A stretch of DNA of 48,004 nt. Origin: Bacillota bacterium (GTDB taxonomy: Bacteria; Bacillota; Clostridia; Peptostreptococcales; Anaerovoracaceae). Every line of letters starts with the position of its first letter. The first letter of the stretch is position 1. The notes below the pieces were generated by a model. That model saw only the letters and a list, made by a program, of their open reading frames with translations. It did no database searches and had not been told where the DNA came from. A program made the translations under genes and the position numbers. Of the stretch, positions 33,389 through 41,866 are shown piece by piece. The DNA is taken from the NCBI GenBank assembly GCA_017459895.1, contig JAFUCA010000023.1, positions 1 through 48,004 on the forward strand, in the 5' to 3' direction.

Positions 33389-34087
33389 TCAGCAGCCTCC
33401 TCCCTGTGGTCCTTCACCTGGTTTGTGATCGGCGAATTTCGCTTTCAGTGTTTTATTGATTTCTTCTCTGCTCTTCCCTTGCTTCTCCATCTGTTTGATG
33501 GTCTTGTAAGCCTGAAACAGGGGCGATGGAGCGATCTCGGAACTGAAGTATCCGATGCCCATGTTCCATGCGAACTGTTCGAACACATCATCCAGTGCCC
33601 TGGAGTCCAGTCCGTTGGCGTAGGCCTTCAGAAGCTCTCTCATGGCCTGGCGTTTTCTGCCTGCGCCGACCGCATTGGCCAGGGAAAGAAGCAGCCTCGT
33701 GTTGTAGTCCAGAAAACGGTTCCGGTCGTTCCAGGTCAGATCCCAGAATTCCACAGCCAGTTCTCCCAGCGATTCATCGATCAGCGGGTAGTTTGTGATG
33801 ACCGCCGGTCTTTCCGGGAGTTCATCAAGGCTTCCTTTTACCTCGGTGCGGTAAAACCATGCATGATACTCGTGATCTGCGGTTTGTTCTGTGTGATGCT
33901 CGTAGCCCAGCCTTTCCATCAGATCATAGAGCGGGATCGGTTCAAAACTCTGGATGACCTCGATCCCCTCTCCTGCAGAGAGGCTGACCGCCTGCTTCTT
34001 TACTCCCGGCAGGAAGTTCGAGGCGATGCCTCTGACGTCCATCTTTTTGAATGTATCTTTCTTATCTTTCCAGTCTGTGTAGCTCAT
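33389..34087 (-). CDS. DUF2249-containing protein of the nitrosative stress operon
   Basis: The 232-residue protein has DUF2249-like features in its first 90 residues (IQSFEPIPLYDLMERLGY with a following EYHAWFYR strand). The rest is helical (LGELAVEFWDLTW, AMRELLKAYANGL) and unnamed; it ends in GGGC. DUF2249 proteins usually occur with DUF1858 and Fe-S or NO-related proteins. It is the first gene of the operon with DUF1858 and flavorubredoxin and divergent from the Crp/Fnr gene. Confidence 0.75.
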   Translation of the reverse strand: MSYTDWKDKKDTFKKMDVRGIASNFLPGVKKQAVSLSAGEGIEVIQSFEPIPLYDLMERLGYEHHTEQTADHEYHAWFYRTEVKGSLDELPERPAVITNYPLIDESLGELAVEFWDLTWNDRNRFLDYNTRLLLSLANAVGAGRKRQAMRELLKAYANGLDSRALDDVFEQFAWNMGIGYFSSEIAPSPLFQAYKTIKQMEKQGKSREEINKTLKAKFADHKPGEGPQGGGC

Positions 34088-34164
34088 CGTGCGCCTCCTT
34101 CATATATTTTCAAGTTTGTTTTCTCTTGTCTTTCTACAGTTAGTCTAATATAATCGAATCAGAT

Positions 34165-34204
34165 GTTGCGTTGCCTCAACCACGGAATCTGAAACTTTTT
34201 CAGA
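34165..34204. promoter_or_regulatory. Dyads in the divergent promoter region of the NO operon and Crp/Fnr gene
   Basis: GTTGCGTTGCCTCAAC (34165-34180) is a Crp/Fnr-like TTG-N8-CAA dyad. TCTGAAACTTTTTCAGA (34188-34204) is a second 7-bp dyad just before the regulator gene. A minus-strand -10 (TATATT, 34152-34147) lies near, but the distance to the first dyad (about 33 nt from the predicted start) is shorter than the classical -41.5, so activation geometry is uncertain. The regulator probably binds one of them. Confidence 0.45.
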
Positions 34205-34213
34205 AGGTGCATA

Positions 34214-34900
34214 ATGGACAAAAATGATCTCAATATAATCAAAAAATCAACCCTCTTCACAGGGCTTTCGGAAGAGGAACTGCAGGAAGCGCTGAGCGCT
34301 TTGCGCGCCAGAAAAAAAGAATATGACAAAGACGAACTCCTGCTGATGGCAGGAGATCTGACGGATGACTTCGGTATGGTTCTTTCGGGAAGCGTTCTGA
34401 TCGAAAGCAATGATGTCTGGGGAAACCGCACGATCATCAATCATACCGGCGCGGGAGACTACTATGCAGAAGCTTTTTCCCTCTTGCCAAAGGAGACTCT
34501 TTACGTGGATGTACGAGCCGGTGAACCGACGACAGTTGCGCTCTTTGATATGTCCAAATTAAAGAACCTGCAAACTGATCCTCCTGCCTGGACCATCAGG
34601 GTGCTTCATAACCTTCTGAGCATTTCGATCCATAAAAATATGGTTTTGACGAAACGGAGTTTCCACACATCCCCGAAGTCCGCCCGCGGAAGAGTCATGG
34701 CGTATCTGAACAGCGTCGCACTGAAGATGCACCGCACAGAATTTGACATTCCCTTTGACCGCCAGCACATGGCGGACTATCTGAATCTGGACCGTACGGC
34801 TTTGTCCAAGGAACTGAGCCGGATGCGGGATGACGGGCTCATCAGCTATCACAAGAATCATTTCAGGATATTAAATACAGACACTATGGATTCTGTCTGA
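34214..34900 (+). CDS. Crp/Fnr family transcriptional regulator
   Basis: The 228-residue protein has an N-terminal cNMP-binding-type beta barrel (LFTGLSEEELQEAL, MVLSGSVLIE) and a C-terminal HTH (RQHMADYLNLDRTALSKELSRM). It lacks the N-terminal Cys cluster of Fnr, so it does not bind a classical 4Fe-4S cluster; it resembles the HcpR/NO- or heme-sensing branch. It is divergent from the flavorubredoxin operon and likely controls it. Confidence 0.9.
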   Translation: MDKNDLNIIKKSTLFTGLSEEELQEALSALRARKKEYDKDELLLMAGDLTDDFGMVLSGSVLIESNDVWGNRTIINHTGAGDYYAEAFSLLPKETLYVDVRAGEPTTVALFDMSKLKNLQTDPPAWTIRVLHNLLSISIHKNMVLTKRSFHTSPKSARGRVMAYLNSVALKMHRTEFDIPFDRQHMADYLNLDRTALSKELSRMRDDGLISYHKNHFRILNTDTMDSV

Positions 34901-34904
34901 TATG

Positions 34905-34975
34905 CAATAAGCGAGTAGGAGGTGAGTGAATAGTTCACTCACCGACCTCTCACACCACCGTACGTATCAAACGAT
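34905..34975 (-). mobile_element. Probable group II intron 3'-end remnant
   Basis: On the minus strand, GTACGGTGGTGTGAGAGG, then a perfect 10-bp hairpin GGTGAGTGAA-CTA-TTCACTCACC and CTCCTACTCG resemble the domain V 3' strand and domain VI of bacterial group II introns that I recall from Firmicutes. No reverse transcriptase gene and no complete 5' region are present, so only a fragment remains. The resemblance is from memory. Confidence 0.45.
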
Positions 34976-34980
34976 TCAAT

Positions 34981-35400
34981 CAGTTCATGTCTCGCACGAT
35001 GGAAGGAACTTTCGAGATTTCGGTCCATCTGAGTAACCTGAATCTCGAAAATGTACTCCCGCAAAGGCTGGCCAGCCTTTGTATCAGAGATTTCAGACGG
35101 TCCGGGTACGGGAAATCTCGAACCGATGCAGCTCATCTCAGTTTTTTCACCGATTCAGGTGTGCATTTGAGTCCTCCGGAGGAGTCGATTCGAGATCAGG
35201 GCCTCTCTCTGGCACTGCAATCTCGAAAAGTCCTTCGGGATTCCCTGTTAAGGACATGGGACTTACGCGGAGGGGCCCTTCCCTCAGCCGTGCTCGGACC
35301 ATAACGATCCACCGGATCGTTGAGCCTGTTCGGGTTCTTGTCCCATGTCTTAAGCCAGAGAACGAATATATCAACTTCGGTTCGGCTTGATTATACATCC
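34981..35400. other. Gene-free region dense in inverted repeats
   Basis: Four independent dyads occur in 340 bp: TTTCGAGATT/AATCTCGAAA (35010-35019, 35041-35050), the 20-bp palindrome at 35062-35081, GAGATTTC/GAAATCTC (35087-35094, 35112-35119), and TTAAGGACATGGGAC/GTCCCATGTCTTAA (35248-35262, 35340-35353), which encloses AACGATCC/GGATCGTT (35303-35321). CTCGAAA-type words recur five times. No credible protein is encoded. It may be a structured RNA or a mobile-element remnant. Confidence 0.5.
35062..35081. repeat. 20-bp perfect palindrome made of the over-represented word
   Basis: CAAAGGCTGGCCAGCCTTTG is a perfect palindrome of two inverted copies of the GCAAAGGCTG word that recurs across the window (the preceding base completes the first copy). 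Confidence 0.7.
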
Positions 35401-35452
35401 ACTTCTGAAATCCCGCGCCCGATACATGTCTGCTGCCGCAAACCTCAGGCTG

Positions 35453-36565
35453 TTACTGCTTCCTGATCCGGAGAATCATCTCGTCACAATCGCAGTCCAG
35501 ACTGATCGTCCTGTGTTTCGCATTCAGTGCAGCGATGCGGTTACTGGCATTGTTTTTGTCGGTTTCAACATAAAGAACTTCGTAACTTCCTTTCGGCAGA
35601 CTGACCATGACACTGCATCCCTCAGCTGCCTCAACCGCGTCTTCTTCCTCTCTGCTGATGAAATCCGCAATGTCGACCTCTTCTCCGGCAAGGTCCTTAT
35701 ATAATACGGTTTCCCTCTGGTGGCGACGTCGATAATCCACAGGCGACATGCCATAATACCTTGGAAATGTCTCATTGTATGATCTGACGGATGGGAATCC
35801 GTGTTTTGCTGCAACTTCTTCGATCGTCAGCTGGCTGCCAAGCAGATCGATCACGGACTCTCCCACTCTGCAGGCCGACAGGACTTCCTTCAGTGTATAT
35901 CCTAATGTCCTTTTGATATAATGCGACAGATAGTATTTGCTTAAATACAGTTCTGCACTGATCGAATCCAGTTTGATCGGTTCATCGTGATGATAAAACA
36001 GATAATTGAGAATGCGTGTCAGTTTCTCATGATCTTTCTCGGACTCCTGAACAACCACACTGTCTTCCTTGATATTCAGGGAAGCGATATTCATGTGCTT
36101 CTGGAGGTTCGGAATGATTTTTTTCATCTGCAAAAAAATCTTTTCTTCTGTTATGCCCGGCTGAGAGGACAGAATGATCCATTCATAGATATCTTTTTTC
36201 AGATGGGCATACTCCTTCGTGTCTGTGACCATATGAATGTTTGAGGAAATCAGGCCATCATTTTCATCAATGTATTCCTCGGAAATATTGATCGTGGTCA
36301 CAACAGTGTCTGCAGCTATGCTCTCTACTGAATGGAAACAATATGGGTCATGGGCAATAAACTGACCTTCTTTCACTGTTTCAACCGTATTGAAGGCATT
36401 GACCAGTATGACGCCTTTATGCACGTACATGATCTCCGGCCCATCATGAAAATGAAACGGGTGATATGTATTTCTGGTCGTTTTGAACGACAGCCCTCTG
36501 AAATCAGTTCCTTCTTTACTGGACAAAAACAGCGGACTCTTGTGATAGCTTTTATAATCGATCAT
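35453..36565 (-). CDS. AraC family regulator with cupin-type sensor domain
   Basis: The 370-residue protein has an N-terminal cupin-like domain (HPFHFHDGPEIMYVHKG, about residues 35-55) and an AraC HTH (ISAELYLSKYYLSHYIKR, then VAAKHGFPSVRSYNETFPRYYG). About 80 further residues follow the HTH, unlike typical AraC proteins that end there. It is the last gene of the glycyl radical enzyme operon, 40 nt after the activase. It belongs to a different branch from the two AraC proteins further right. Confidence 0.85.
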   Translation of the reverse strand: MIDYKSYHKSPLFLSSKEGTDFRGLSFKTTRNTYHPFHFHDGPEIMYVHKGVILVNAFNTVETVKEGQFIAHDPYCFHSVESIAADTVVTTINISEEYIDENDGLISSNIHMVTDTKEYAHLKKDIYEWIILSSQPGITEEKIFLQMKKIIPNLQKHMNIASLNIKEDSVVVQESEKDHEKLTRILNYLFYHHDEPIKLDSISAELYLSKYYLSHYIKRTLGYTLKEVLSACRVGESVIDLLGSQLTIEEVAAKHGFPSVRSYNETFPRYYGMSPVDYRRRHQRETVLYKDLAGEEVDIADFISREEEDAVEAAEGCSVMVSLPKGSYEVLYVETDKNNASNRIAALNAKHRTISLDCDCDEMILRIRKQ

Positions 36566-36604
36566 TTTATTACTCTATAATTGTTTCTGCACCGCATACA
36601 GATC

Positions 36605-37546
36605 CTACATGGCTGATCTGATTTCAACGTTTATGCCTGCAGCTTCCATCTGATGCTGTATCTCAAGCATTCTCTCCCCGGATGGTTCCTCGAATCTCTC
36701 AAACTGTGCTCCGATATTGCGAGCCTTCGCGATCCCCATCTCGTGGTATCCGAGCAGGGATACCTGTTTAATGGCGAGTTCTTTAAGCAAAATCACGGCA
36801 GCCTGGATGGTTTCGTCCCCGTCGTTGATGTCTTTGATCAGAGGCATGCGCACCCAGATCTTGTCGTGAGTCCGCGGATCCGCCGCCAGGGTGCGAAGAT
36901 TAGCCAGGATCCGTTCGTTCCTGACGCCCGTCAGTTTTTCATGGGATGCGGGATCCATGTGCTTCAGATCATACAGTACGTGTGTCACATTGGGAGACAG
37001 CGCCAGATCCATCAGCTGGTATGTCCGCCCGTAACCGGATGTATCAATACATACATTGATATCTTCCTCTGCACAGGCATCGATCAAAGCCCGCGCGAAC
37101 GGGACATGGGACAGCGGCTCTCCGCCGCTGATGGTCACTCCGCCGCCGGAATCAGCATAAAAATCCTTATCCTGCAGAACGGCAGCCATGACCTCTTCCA
37201 CAGACATTTCCTTCGCAACAGGATTGATCGCTTTGGAATAACAGGCCTCGCTGCACGCGCCGCAGGCAGAGCAGGATGCGAAATCGATCACAGGTCCATG
37301 CTCGCCGATGGTGATGCCGCCTTCCGGGCAGACCTCCGCGCAGACTCCGCACCCGATGCATCGGGAGGGGCTGAGGATCATCTGATTCTCCGGGCGGATC
37401 ATCTCCGGATTATGACACCAGACACAGCGCAGAGGACAGCCCTTCAGGAATACGGTCGACCGTATTCCCGGGCCATCCTGGGTTGAAAATTTCTGTATAT
37501 CTCCAACTAAGGCGGTAGTATTCAAAGCTGTGTTGCTTTTGCTCAT
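36605..37546 (-). CDS. Glycyl-radical enzyme activating protein (radical SAM)
   Basis: The 313-residue enzyme uses S-adenosylmethionine and a 4Fe-4S cluster (GCPLRCVWCHNPE) to place the radical on its partner enzyme. It has two extra ferredoxin-type clusters (CIGCGVCAEVCPEG, CSACGACSEAC), the layout of activases for GRE dehydratases and lyases rather than of PflA. The start at 37546 shares a base with the GRE stop (TGATG) and has GGAGG at six nt, preferred over an ATG at 37552 directly abutting that site. Confidence 0.95.
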   Translation of the reverse strand: MSKSNTALNTTALVGDIQKFSTQDGPGIRSTVFLKGCPLRCVWCHNPEMIRPENQMILSPSRCIGCGVCAEVCPEGGITIGEHGPVIDFASCSACGACSEACYSKAINPVAKEMSVEEVMAAVLQDKDFYADSGGGVTISGGEPLSHVPFARALIDACAEEDINVCIDTSGYGRTYQLMDLALSPNVTHVLYDLKHMDPASHEKLTGVRNERILANLRTLAADPRTHDKIWVRMPLIKDINDGDETIQAAVILLKELAIKQVSLLGYHEMGIAKARNIGAQFERFEEPSGERMLEIQHQMEAAGINVEIRSAM

Positions 37547-39915
37547 CAGCATCCTCCATGTGCTGTTCTGGCAATGAGTGCATCCTGAACATGCCGGTCG
37601 AGTTCTGTGAAGTAAGCCAGATAGCCTGCAACACGGACGACCAATCCTCTGTATTCCTCCGGATTCTCCTGAGCAGCCCGCAGGGTGGCGTCATCCACCA
37701 CGTTGATCTGGATGTGCTGGCCGCCTTCCTTAAAGTAGGTCTTGACCACGCTCTCGATGGTGTCGATGCCCTTCTCCCCTTCTACACTCTTCGGATCGAA
37801 GCGCAGATTGAACAAAGCGCCTGCGTAGAAATTCTCCGGCTTCAGGGAAGCCACAGATTTCACAGTTGCGGTCGGTCCGTTGATATCCCGGCCCATCATC
37901 GGTGATGCATTGTCATTGAGCGCTTCCCCGGCGTGTCTTCCATCAGGTGTCGCGCCGGTCTCCTCACCGTGCGGCACATTCTCAGACTGGGACATCAGCG
38001 TGTAGTCATAGTGGCCGCCGCGGGCATCCTTCCATCCCTGTACGGTCTCTGCTACGTAGCTGCAGATGTCCTTGTTGATAGAATCCACATAAGGGTCATC
38101 ATTCCCGAACTTCGGTGGTACATTGATCAGATACTGGCGGATTCTCTCGTTGTCCTTATAGTCGCTGTCGAGGATGTCGATCAGCTCCTGCATGGTGACG
38201 ATCTTATCCTTGAACACTGCGTATTCGATCCCGACGATGGAGTCTGCCAGGTTCGCCTGTCCCGTACCGAATATTCCCGAACTGGAGTGCTTCGCACCGC
38301 CCTCTTGCACGGACATACCCTTATCGATGCAGCCGTCAACCGTCATAGAAGTATAAACTGCCGGAAGCCTCCTGGCCTGTTCCACCTGAATGATTCTCGA
38401 CGCTTCCACCATTCTCGTATGAATATACATAATCTGCTTTTTGCAGGCCTCGATGAGGTCCTCTTTGCAGGTAAACTCACACGGATCGCCGGTATCGATT
38501 CCCAGCTTCATGCCGGTGTTCGGATCCACACCTCTGTGCAGAACCATCTCCAGGCACTTGGCGTAGTTGACGTAGCCGACGTCAGGGAAGCAGTCGGCAC
38601 CGCCGCCGCCGTACTGTGGCTGGGTGCATCCGACCACGTTCCATCCCAGGACCTCTTCATCGCTGCCGCCCTTGGAGCGTACGATCTTCATGCATACATC
38701 GTCATTAAAGAGTCCCGGCTGCGCCATGCCTGCCTGGATCATCTCCGATGCCTGGTGGAACAGGTCTTCCGGTGTCTTGTCACTGACGCGCATGGCCAGC
38801 ACCGGCTGCGCCGTTTTCACATCCGCACCTGCCGTCAGGCACATGTAGCTCAGCTTGTTGGTCGCGTCTTCTCCGTCCAGTCCCAGGCCGCCCACCATGA
38901 CGATGGCCCACATCGGAAAGCCCGCAAAGGCTTTGGAACATTCTTTATCTCTGACTTCGATGACTTCTCCGCACTTCAGGAAGAAACATTCCAATTCTTC
39001 CTGTGCCTTGTCTTCATCGAAGATCCCTGCGTTCATATCCAGCTCCATATACGGATACAAAATCTGGTCGAACCGTCCGAAGCTGCAGGCGGTCGCGGGT
39101 CCTTCGATGTGATAAACCAGGTGCACGAACCAGACGAACTGCAGCGCCTCATAGAAGCCTCTCGGCGGATTCTCCGGAACGTTCCTGCAGTTGGAGGCGA
39201 TCTCCAGAAGTTCGGTTTTGCGGGTCATGTCGGTCTCCTGAGCCGCCAGCTCGAGAGCTTTGTCCGCATAGCGGTTCGCGAAACGGATCACCGCCTCTGC
39301 AGTGATAATACAGCCTCTCCAGAAGTCCTGCTTCTCCTGGGCTTCGATGGTGTTGCCCTCAGTTTCGGCGATCTTGCTTTTGCATCGATCAATGTAGCCC
39401 CGGAAGCCCTGCTCCATCAGTTTCTTATAATTCGGTACGACCTCACTGGAAATAGTATTGGTCTGTCCCATGTCGATGATGGAGTTTTCGTACATGGCCA
39501 TGGTGTCTTCTGGCAGAATATCGTAGATCACGTCCTCAATGGCCCGGCCCTGCCAAAACTCTTCCAGGCAGTTCATGATGATCTTCTTATCCTCTTCTGT
39601 CACATCGATCTGGTCCATCTCTCTTGTCGGAAATTCCGGAATCTCTTCCAGAAGCCATTCCGTCGATGCATATTCCGGGAACAGCAGCGCGCCGCGCAGT
39701 GTATAGGTCGGGACGCCGACGATCAGCTCTTCGTCGTGGATGGTGATGCTGAGATTGTCCAGGACGTATTCCAGTGTCTTGGCCCGGAACAGGTACCGCG
39801 GCTCACCGGCGAACTTCTTGTAAGCTTCTGTGATGAGAAGCAGACGCTCCGGTGTAATATTCGGTCTGACGGATAAGAATCTGTCTTTTAATCTCTGTAC
39901 TCTTGGTGTGATCAT
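37546..39915 (-). CDS. Glycyl radical enzyme of unknown substrate (CxQ active site)
   Basis: The 789-residue protein has a C-terminal glycyl loop RVAGYLAYFTEL (Gly764) and an active-site Cys430 in VVGCTQPQ. Characterised C-O, C-N and C-S lyases and dehydratases of the family usually have CxE (as in GCVEP) with Glu acting as base; here the position is Gln432. This may mean different chemistry or another catalytic base. Length and start (MITPRVQRLKDRFL, AGGAGAAAGGAC before) fit the family. It is followed by its activase and preceded by an amino acid permease. The substrate is probably an amino acid or derivative, by context only. Confidence 0.9.
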   Translation of the reverse strand: MITPRVQRLKDRFLSVRPNITPERLLLITEAYKKFAGEPRYLFRAKTLEYVLDNLSITIHDEELIVGVPTYTLRGALLFPEYASTEWLLEEIPEFPTREMDQIDVTEEDKKIIMNCLEEFWQGRAIEDVIYDILPEDTMAMYENSIIDMGQTNTISSEVVPNYKKLMEQGFRGYIDRCKSKIAETEGNTIEAQEKQDFWRGCIITAEAVIRFANRYADKALELAAQETDMTRKTELLEIASNCRNVPENPPRGFYEALQFVWFVHLVYHIEGPATACSFGRFDQILYPYMELDMNAGIFDEDKAQEELECFFLKCGEVIEVRDKECSKAFAGFPMWAIVMVGGLGLDGEDATNKLSYMCLTAGADVKTAQPVLAMRVSDKTPEDLFHQASEMIQAGMAQPGLFNDDVCMKIVRSKGGSDEEVLGWNVVGCTQPQYGGGGADCFPDVGYVNYAKCLEMVLHRGVDPNTGMKLGIDTGDPCEFTCKEDLIEACKKQIMYIHTRMVEASRIIQVEQARRLPAVYTSMTVDGCIDKGMSVQEGGAKHSSSGIFGTGQANLADSIVGIEYAVFKDKIVTMQELIDILDSDYKDNERIRQYLINVPPKFGNDDPYVDSINKDICSYVAETVQGWKDARGGHYDYTLMSQSENVPHGEETGATPDGRHAGEALNDNASPMMGRDINGPTATVKSVASLKPENFYAGALFNLRFDPKSVEGEKGIDTIESVVKTYFKEGGQHIQINVVDDATLRAAQENPEEYRGLVVRVAGYLAYFTELDRHVQDALIARTAHGGC

Positions 39916-40000
39916 GTCCTTTCTCCTTTGGTTACCAGAATGCTCTTGTTATAATGCTATTTATAATTCGAAAGCTAATGTTATCTGAATGCTGCAGTTC

Positions 40001-41704
40001 TTAAAATGCTTCGCCGGCACTTCCGCTCATGGCTTCAAGTCTGTCTTCTTCGCTGAGGATCACCGGCTGTGAAATAAATTTGTCGATCTTTCTTCCTACG
40101 AGGAAGAGAATGATACCAATGATCGCCAGTACGATACCCATGATGAGCAGGAGATTGAGCATGCCATAGAAGTCGCTCAGAAGTCCGCTGCCGTACTCTT
40201 CCAGATAGTATTCCGGGCCCCAGCTTCCCTCGATGAGATTCAGGAAGAATCTCCCCGCTATGCAGACGGCAGCCATGATTTCGATCAGGATGCCGATTCT
40301 GAACAGATCGCCGTAGGCAAGCTTTGTCTTAGGATTGCGCGGCCATTTGTCCGGATGTTCCACAGAGCATCCGCCGAACAGAGGCTTGCAGATCACATAG
40401 AGAACGATGCCGCCCAGGATCAGGAATACGCCGTACAGGAAGTAATCTGTTCCGTTCATGAAGAATGCTGCTACCGCTACAACAGAGATCGTGATCGTAC
40501 AGAGATACGTTCCGACTTTGCCTCCCGGGATCTTATACGCTTCCGGCTTCCGGATTTCCTCCGGATAGAGCTTGCGGTCTTTGAATACCATGAACGCCAG
40601 CAGGACTACCGTCGCGAAGCAAGGAATGACCTGCACCAGGATCAGCGTCGTAAATTCCATCTGCATCAGCAGGATGGTGACCAGAGACATGGAGAGGATT
40701 CCGATGGACGGAACACCGCTTCTCTTTGTCAGCCATGTGAAGCACGGCGGCGCCAGATGATCGTCTGCCAGAACGAACAGGCTTCTTGTACCACAGGCCA
40801 TGTTGGTGTTGAAAATCGCCAGATTACCGACGACAGCGGTGAGGACAACAAGCACGCCGCACCAGCCGCCTACATTCTGTGTGAGAACAGAAGCGTAACC
40901 AACACTGTCTCCGCTAAGATCTGTGGTCCACATATCCCAGTGTCCAACGGATGCCACACCTGCCATGGTAGGGAGCAGATAGGACATACCGATCACAGGG
41001 CATGCGATCAGTATGCTCTTCGGGATGACCATTGGATCCCGGACTTCCCCGGAGACCTGATTGATCATGGACCAACCGCAGTACAGCCATACGCTGATCG
41101 CCAGAGCCGATCCAATGGAACTCGTTACACCCTCATCTGCATTGAAGATCGGTTCAATTGGGTTGTAATTCCAGTTCCCGAATCCCACCACCGTGATGAA
41201 TGCAAATACAAGCAGTATGAAGACCGAGAAGAGAATACTGAGTATGCTTACTTCTTTCAGGCCCATCAGGTTTACAATCGTAAATATAATGACGATAATC
41301 AGCTTCACAATGAACGCCTCGGCATTGTTCCAGTCAAAGAAGTATCCGAGATAGTTCGTCGCCAGAACGATGTACGTTCCGCTGCTGGCATAGTACTGGA
41401 TCGCGTACCAGATGCCTTCCTGGAAGGAATAAAATTCTCCATACGTGTGCTTGGCCCAGAACAGGTCACCGCCTTCCGCAGGCAAAACCGAGCCTACCTC
41501 CGTAACACAGAAACACCATGGAATCGCCCAAATGAAAACCATTACAAATAAGGTTATCATCGTGAGTCCCGGACCGCATGTCGATACCATTTCTTCGACG
41601 CCGAATGCGCCGGCTGCGATAGAACAGAACAGCAGACCTACGATCGAAATGACACCGTAGTTTTTCTTACCGACGTTCTTTACGCCTTTACGTCTTTCTG
41701 ACAT
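40001..41704 (-). CDS. APC family amino acid permease, copy 1
   Basis: The 567-residue protein has twelve or more hydrophobic segments and APC features (KNYGVISIVGLLFCSIAAGAFG with the first helix break, EVGSVLPAEGGD, FNTNMACGTRSLFVLADDHLAPP). It is very similar along its whole length to copy 2 at 43030-44733. It lies 85 nt upstream of the GRE gene and likely imports its substrate. The intergenic box (41792-41829) and an AraC gene precede it. Confidence 0.9.
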   Translation of the reverse strand: MSERRKGVKNVGKKNYGVISIVGLLFCSIAAGAFGVEEMVSTCGPGLTMITLFVMVFIWAIPWCFCVTEVGSVLPAEGGDLFWAKHTYGEFYSFQEGIWYAIQYYASSGTYIVLATNYLGYFFDWNNAEAFIVKLIIVIIFTIVNLMGLKEVSILSILFSVFILLVFAFITVVGFGNWNYNPIEPIFNADEGVTSSIGSALAISVWLYCGWSMINQVSGEVRDPMVIPKSILIACPVIGMSYLLPTMAGVASVGHWDMWTTDLSGDSVGYASVLTQNVGGWCGVLVVLTAVVGNLAIFNTNMACGTRSLFVLADDHLAPPCFTWLTKRSGVPSIGILSMSLVTILLMQMEFTTLILVQVIPCFATVVLLAFMVFKDRKLYPEEIRKPEAYKIPGGKVGTYLCTITISVVAVAAFFMNGTDYFLYGVFLILGGIVLYVICKPLFGGCSVEHPDKWPRNPKTKLAYGDLFRIGILIEIMAAVCIAGRFFLNLIEGSWGPEYYLEEYGSGLLSDFYGMLNLLLIMGIVLAIIGIILFLVGRKIDKFISQPVILSEEDRLEAMSGSAGEAF

Positions 41705-41791
41705 AATGTTTTCACCTCGTAATTTCGATAATCTGTTTATGCACTAATAAAAGCATATCCTCTTCTTCATCTTAATAAAGAAAGAAAACGC

Positions 41792-41829
41792 TTTCTATAA
41801 TTGGTTTGGCATAAAATCTGATTATTATG
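41792..41829 (-). promoter_or_regulatory. 38-nt conserved box, copy 1, upstream of permease 1
   Basis: This segment matches 33 of 38 positions with 46151-46188. Both lie directly after an AraC gene and before the next operon. Read on the minus strand it has an ATAAT-AG...CAATTAT dyad with two mismatches. It is a candidate AraC operator or a conserved 3' element. A small GAAAG/CTTTC hairpin and T-rich tract follow. Confidence 0.5.
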
Positions 41830-41866
41830 TCATCAAAACGAATCTGTTTAGTTCTTATTCCAGGAC

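Larger units (their letters stand above)
2638..35070. repeat. Dispersed over-represented 10-mer GCAAAGGCTG, 13 copies
   Basis: Exact copies in forward sense start at 7262, 10720, 14753, 20591, 24101, 27005, 31715 and 35061; in reverse sense (CAGCCTTTGC) at 2638, 4335, 8670, 15062 and 25931. Three are intergenic (10720, 31715, 35061). One (15062) lies just upstream of a gene start. Coding copies encode different peptides (AKAG/AKAE, AFAE/AFAD/AFAC, SLC), so they occur in more than one reading frame and in both orientations relative to the genes. The function is unknown. Confidence 0.6.

Noticed and set aside
34939-35398. Short minus-strand frames of 65 and 83 codons in the repeat-rich region
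   Set aside because: They span inverted repeats, lack start signals and resemble nothing known.
37933-39876. 647-codon plus-strand frame opposite the glycyl radical enzyme
   Set aside because: Antisense shadow of an unmistakable glycyl radical enzyme.
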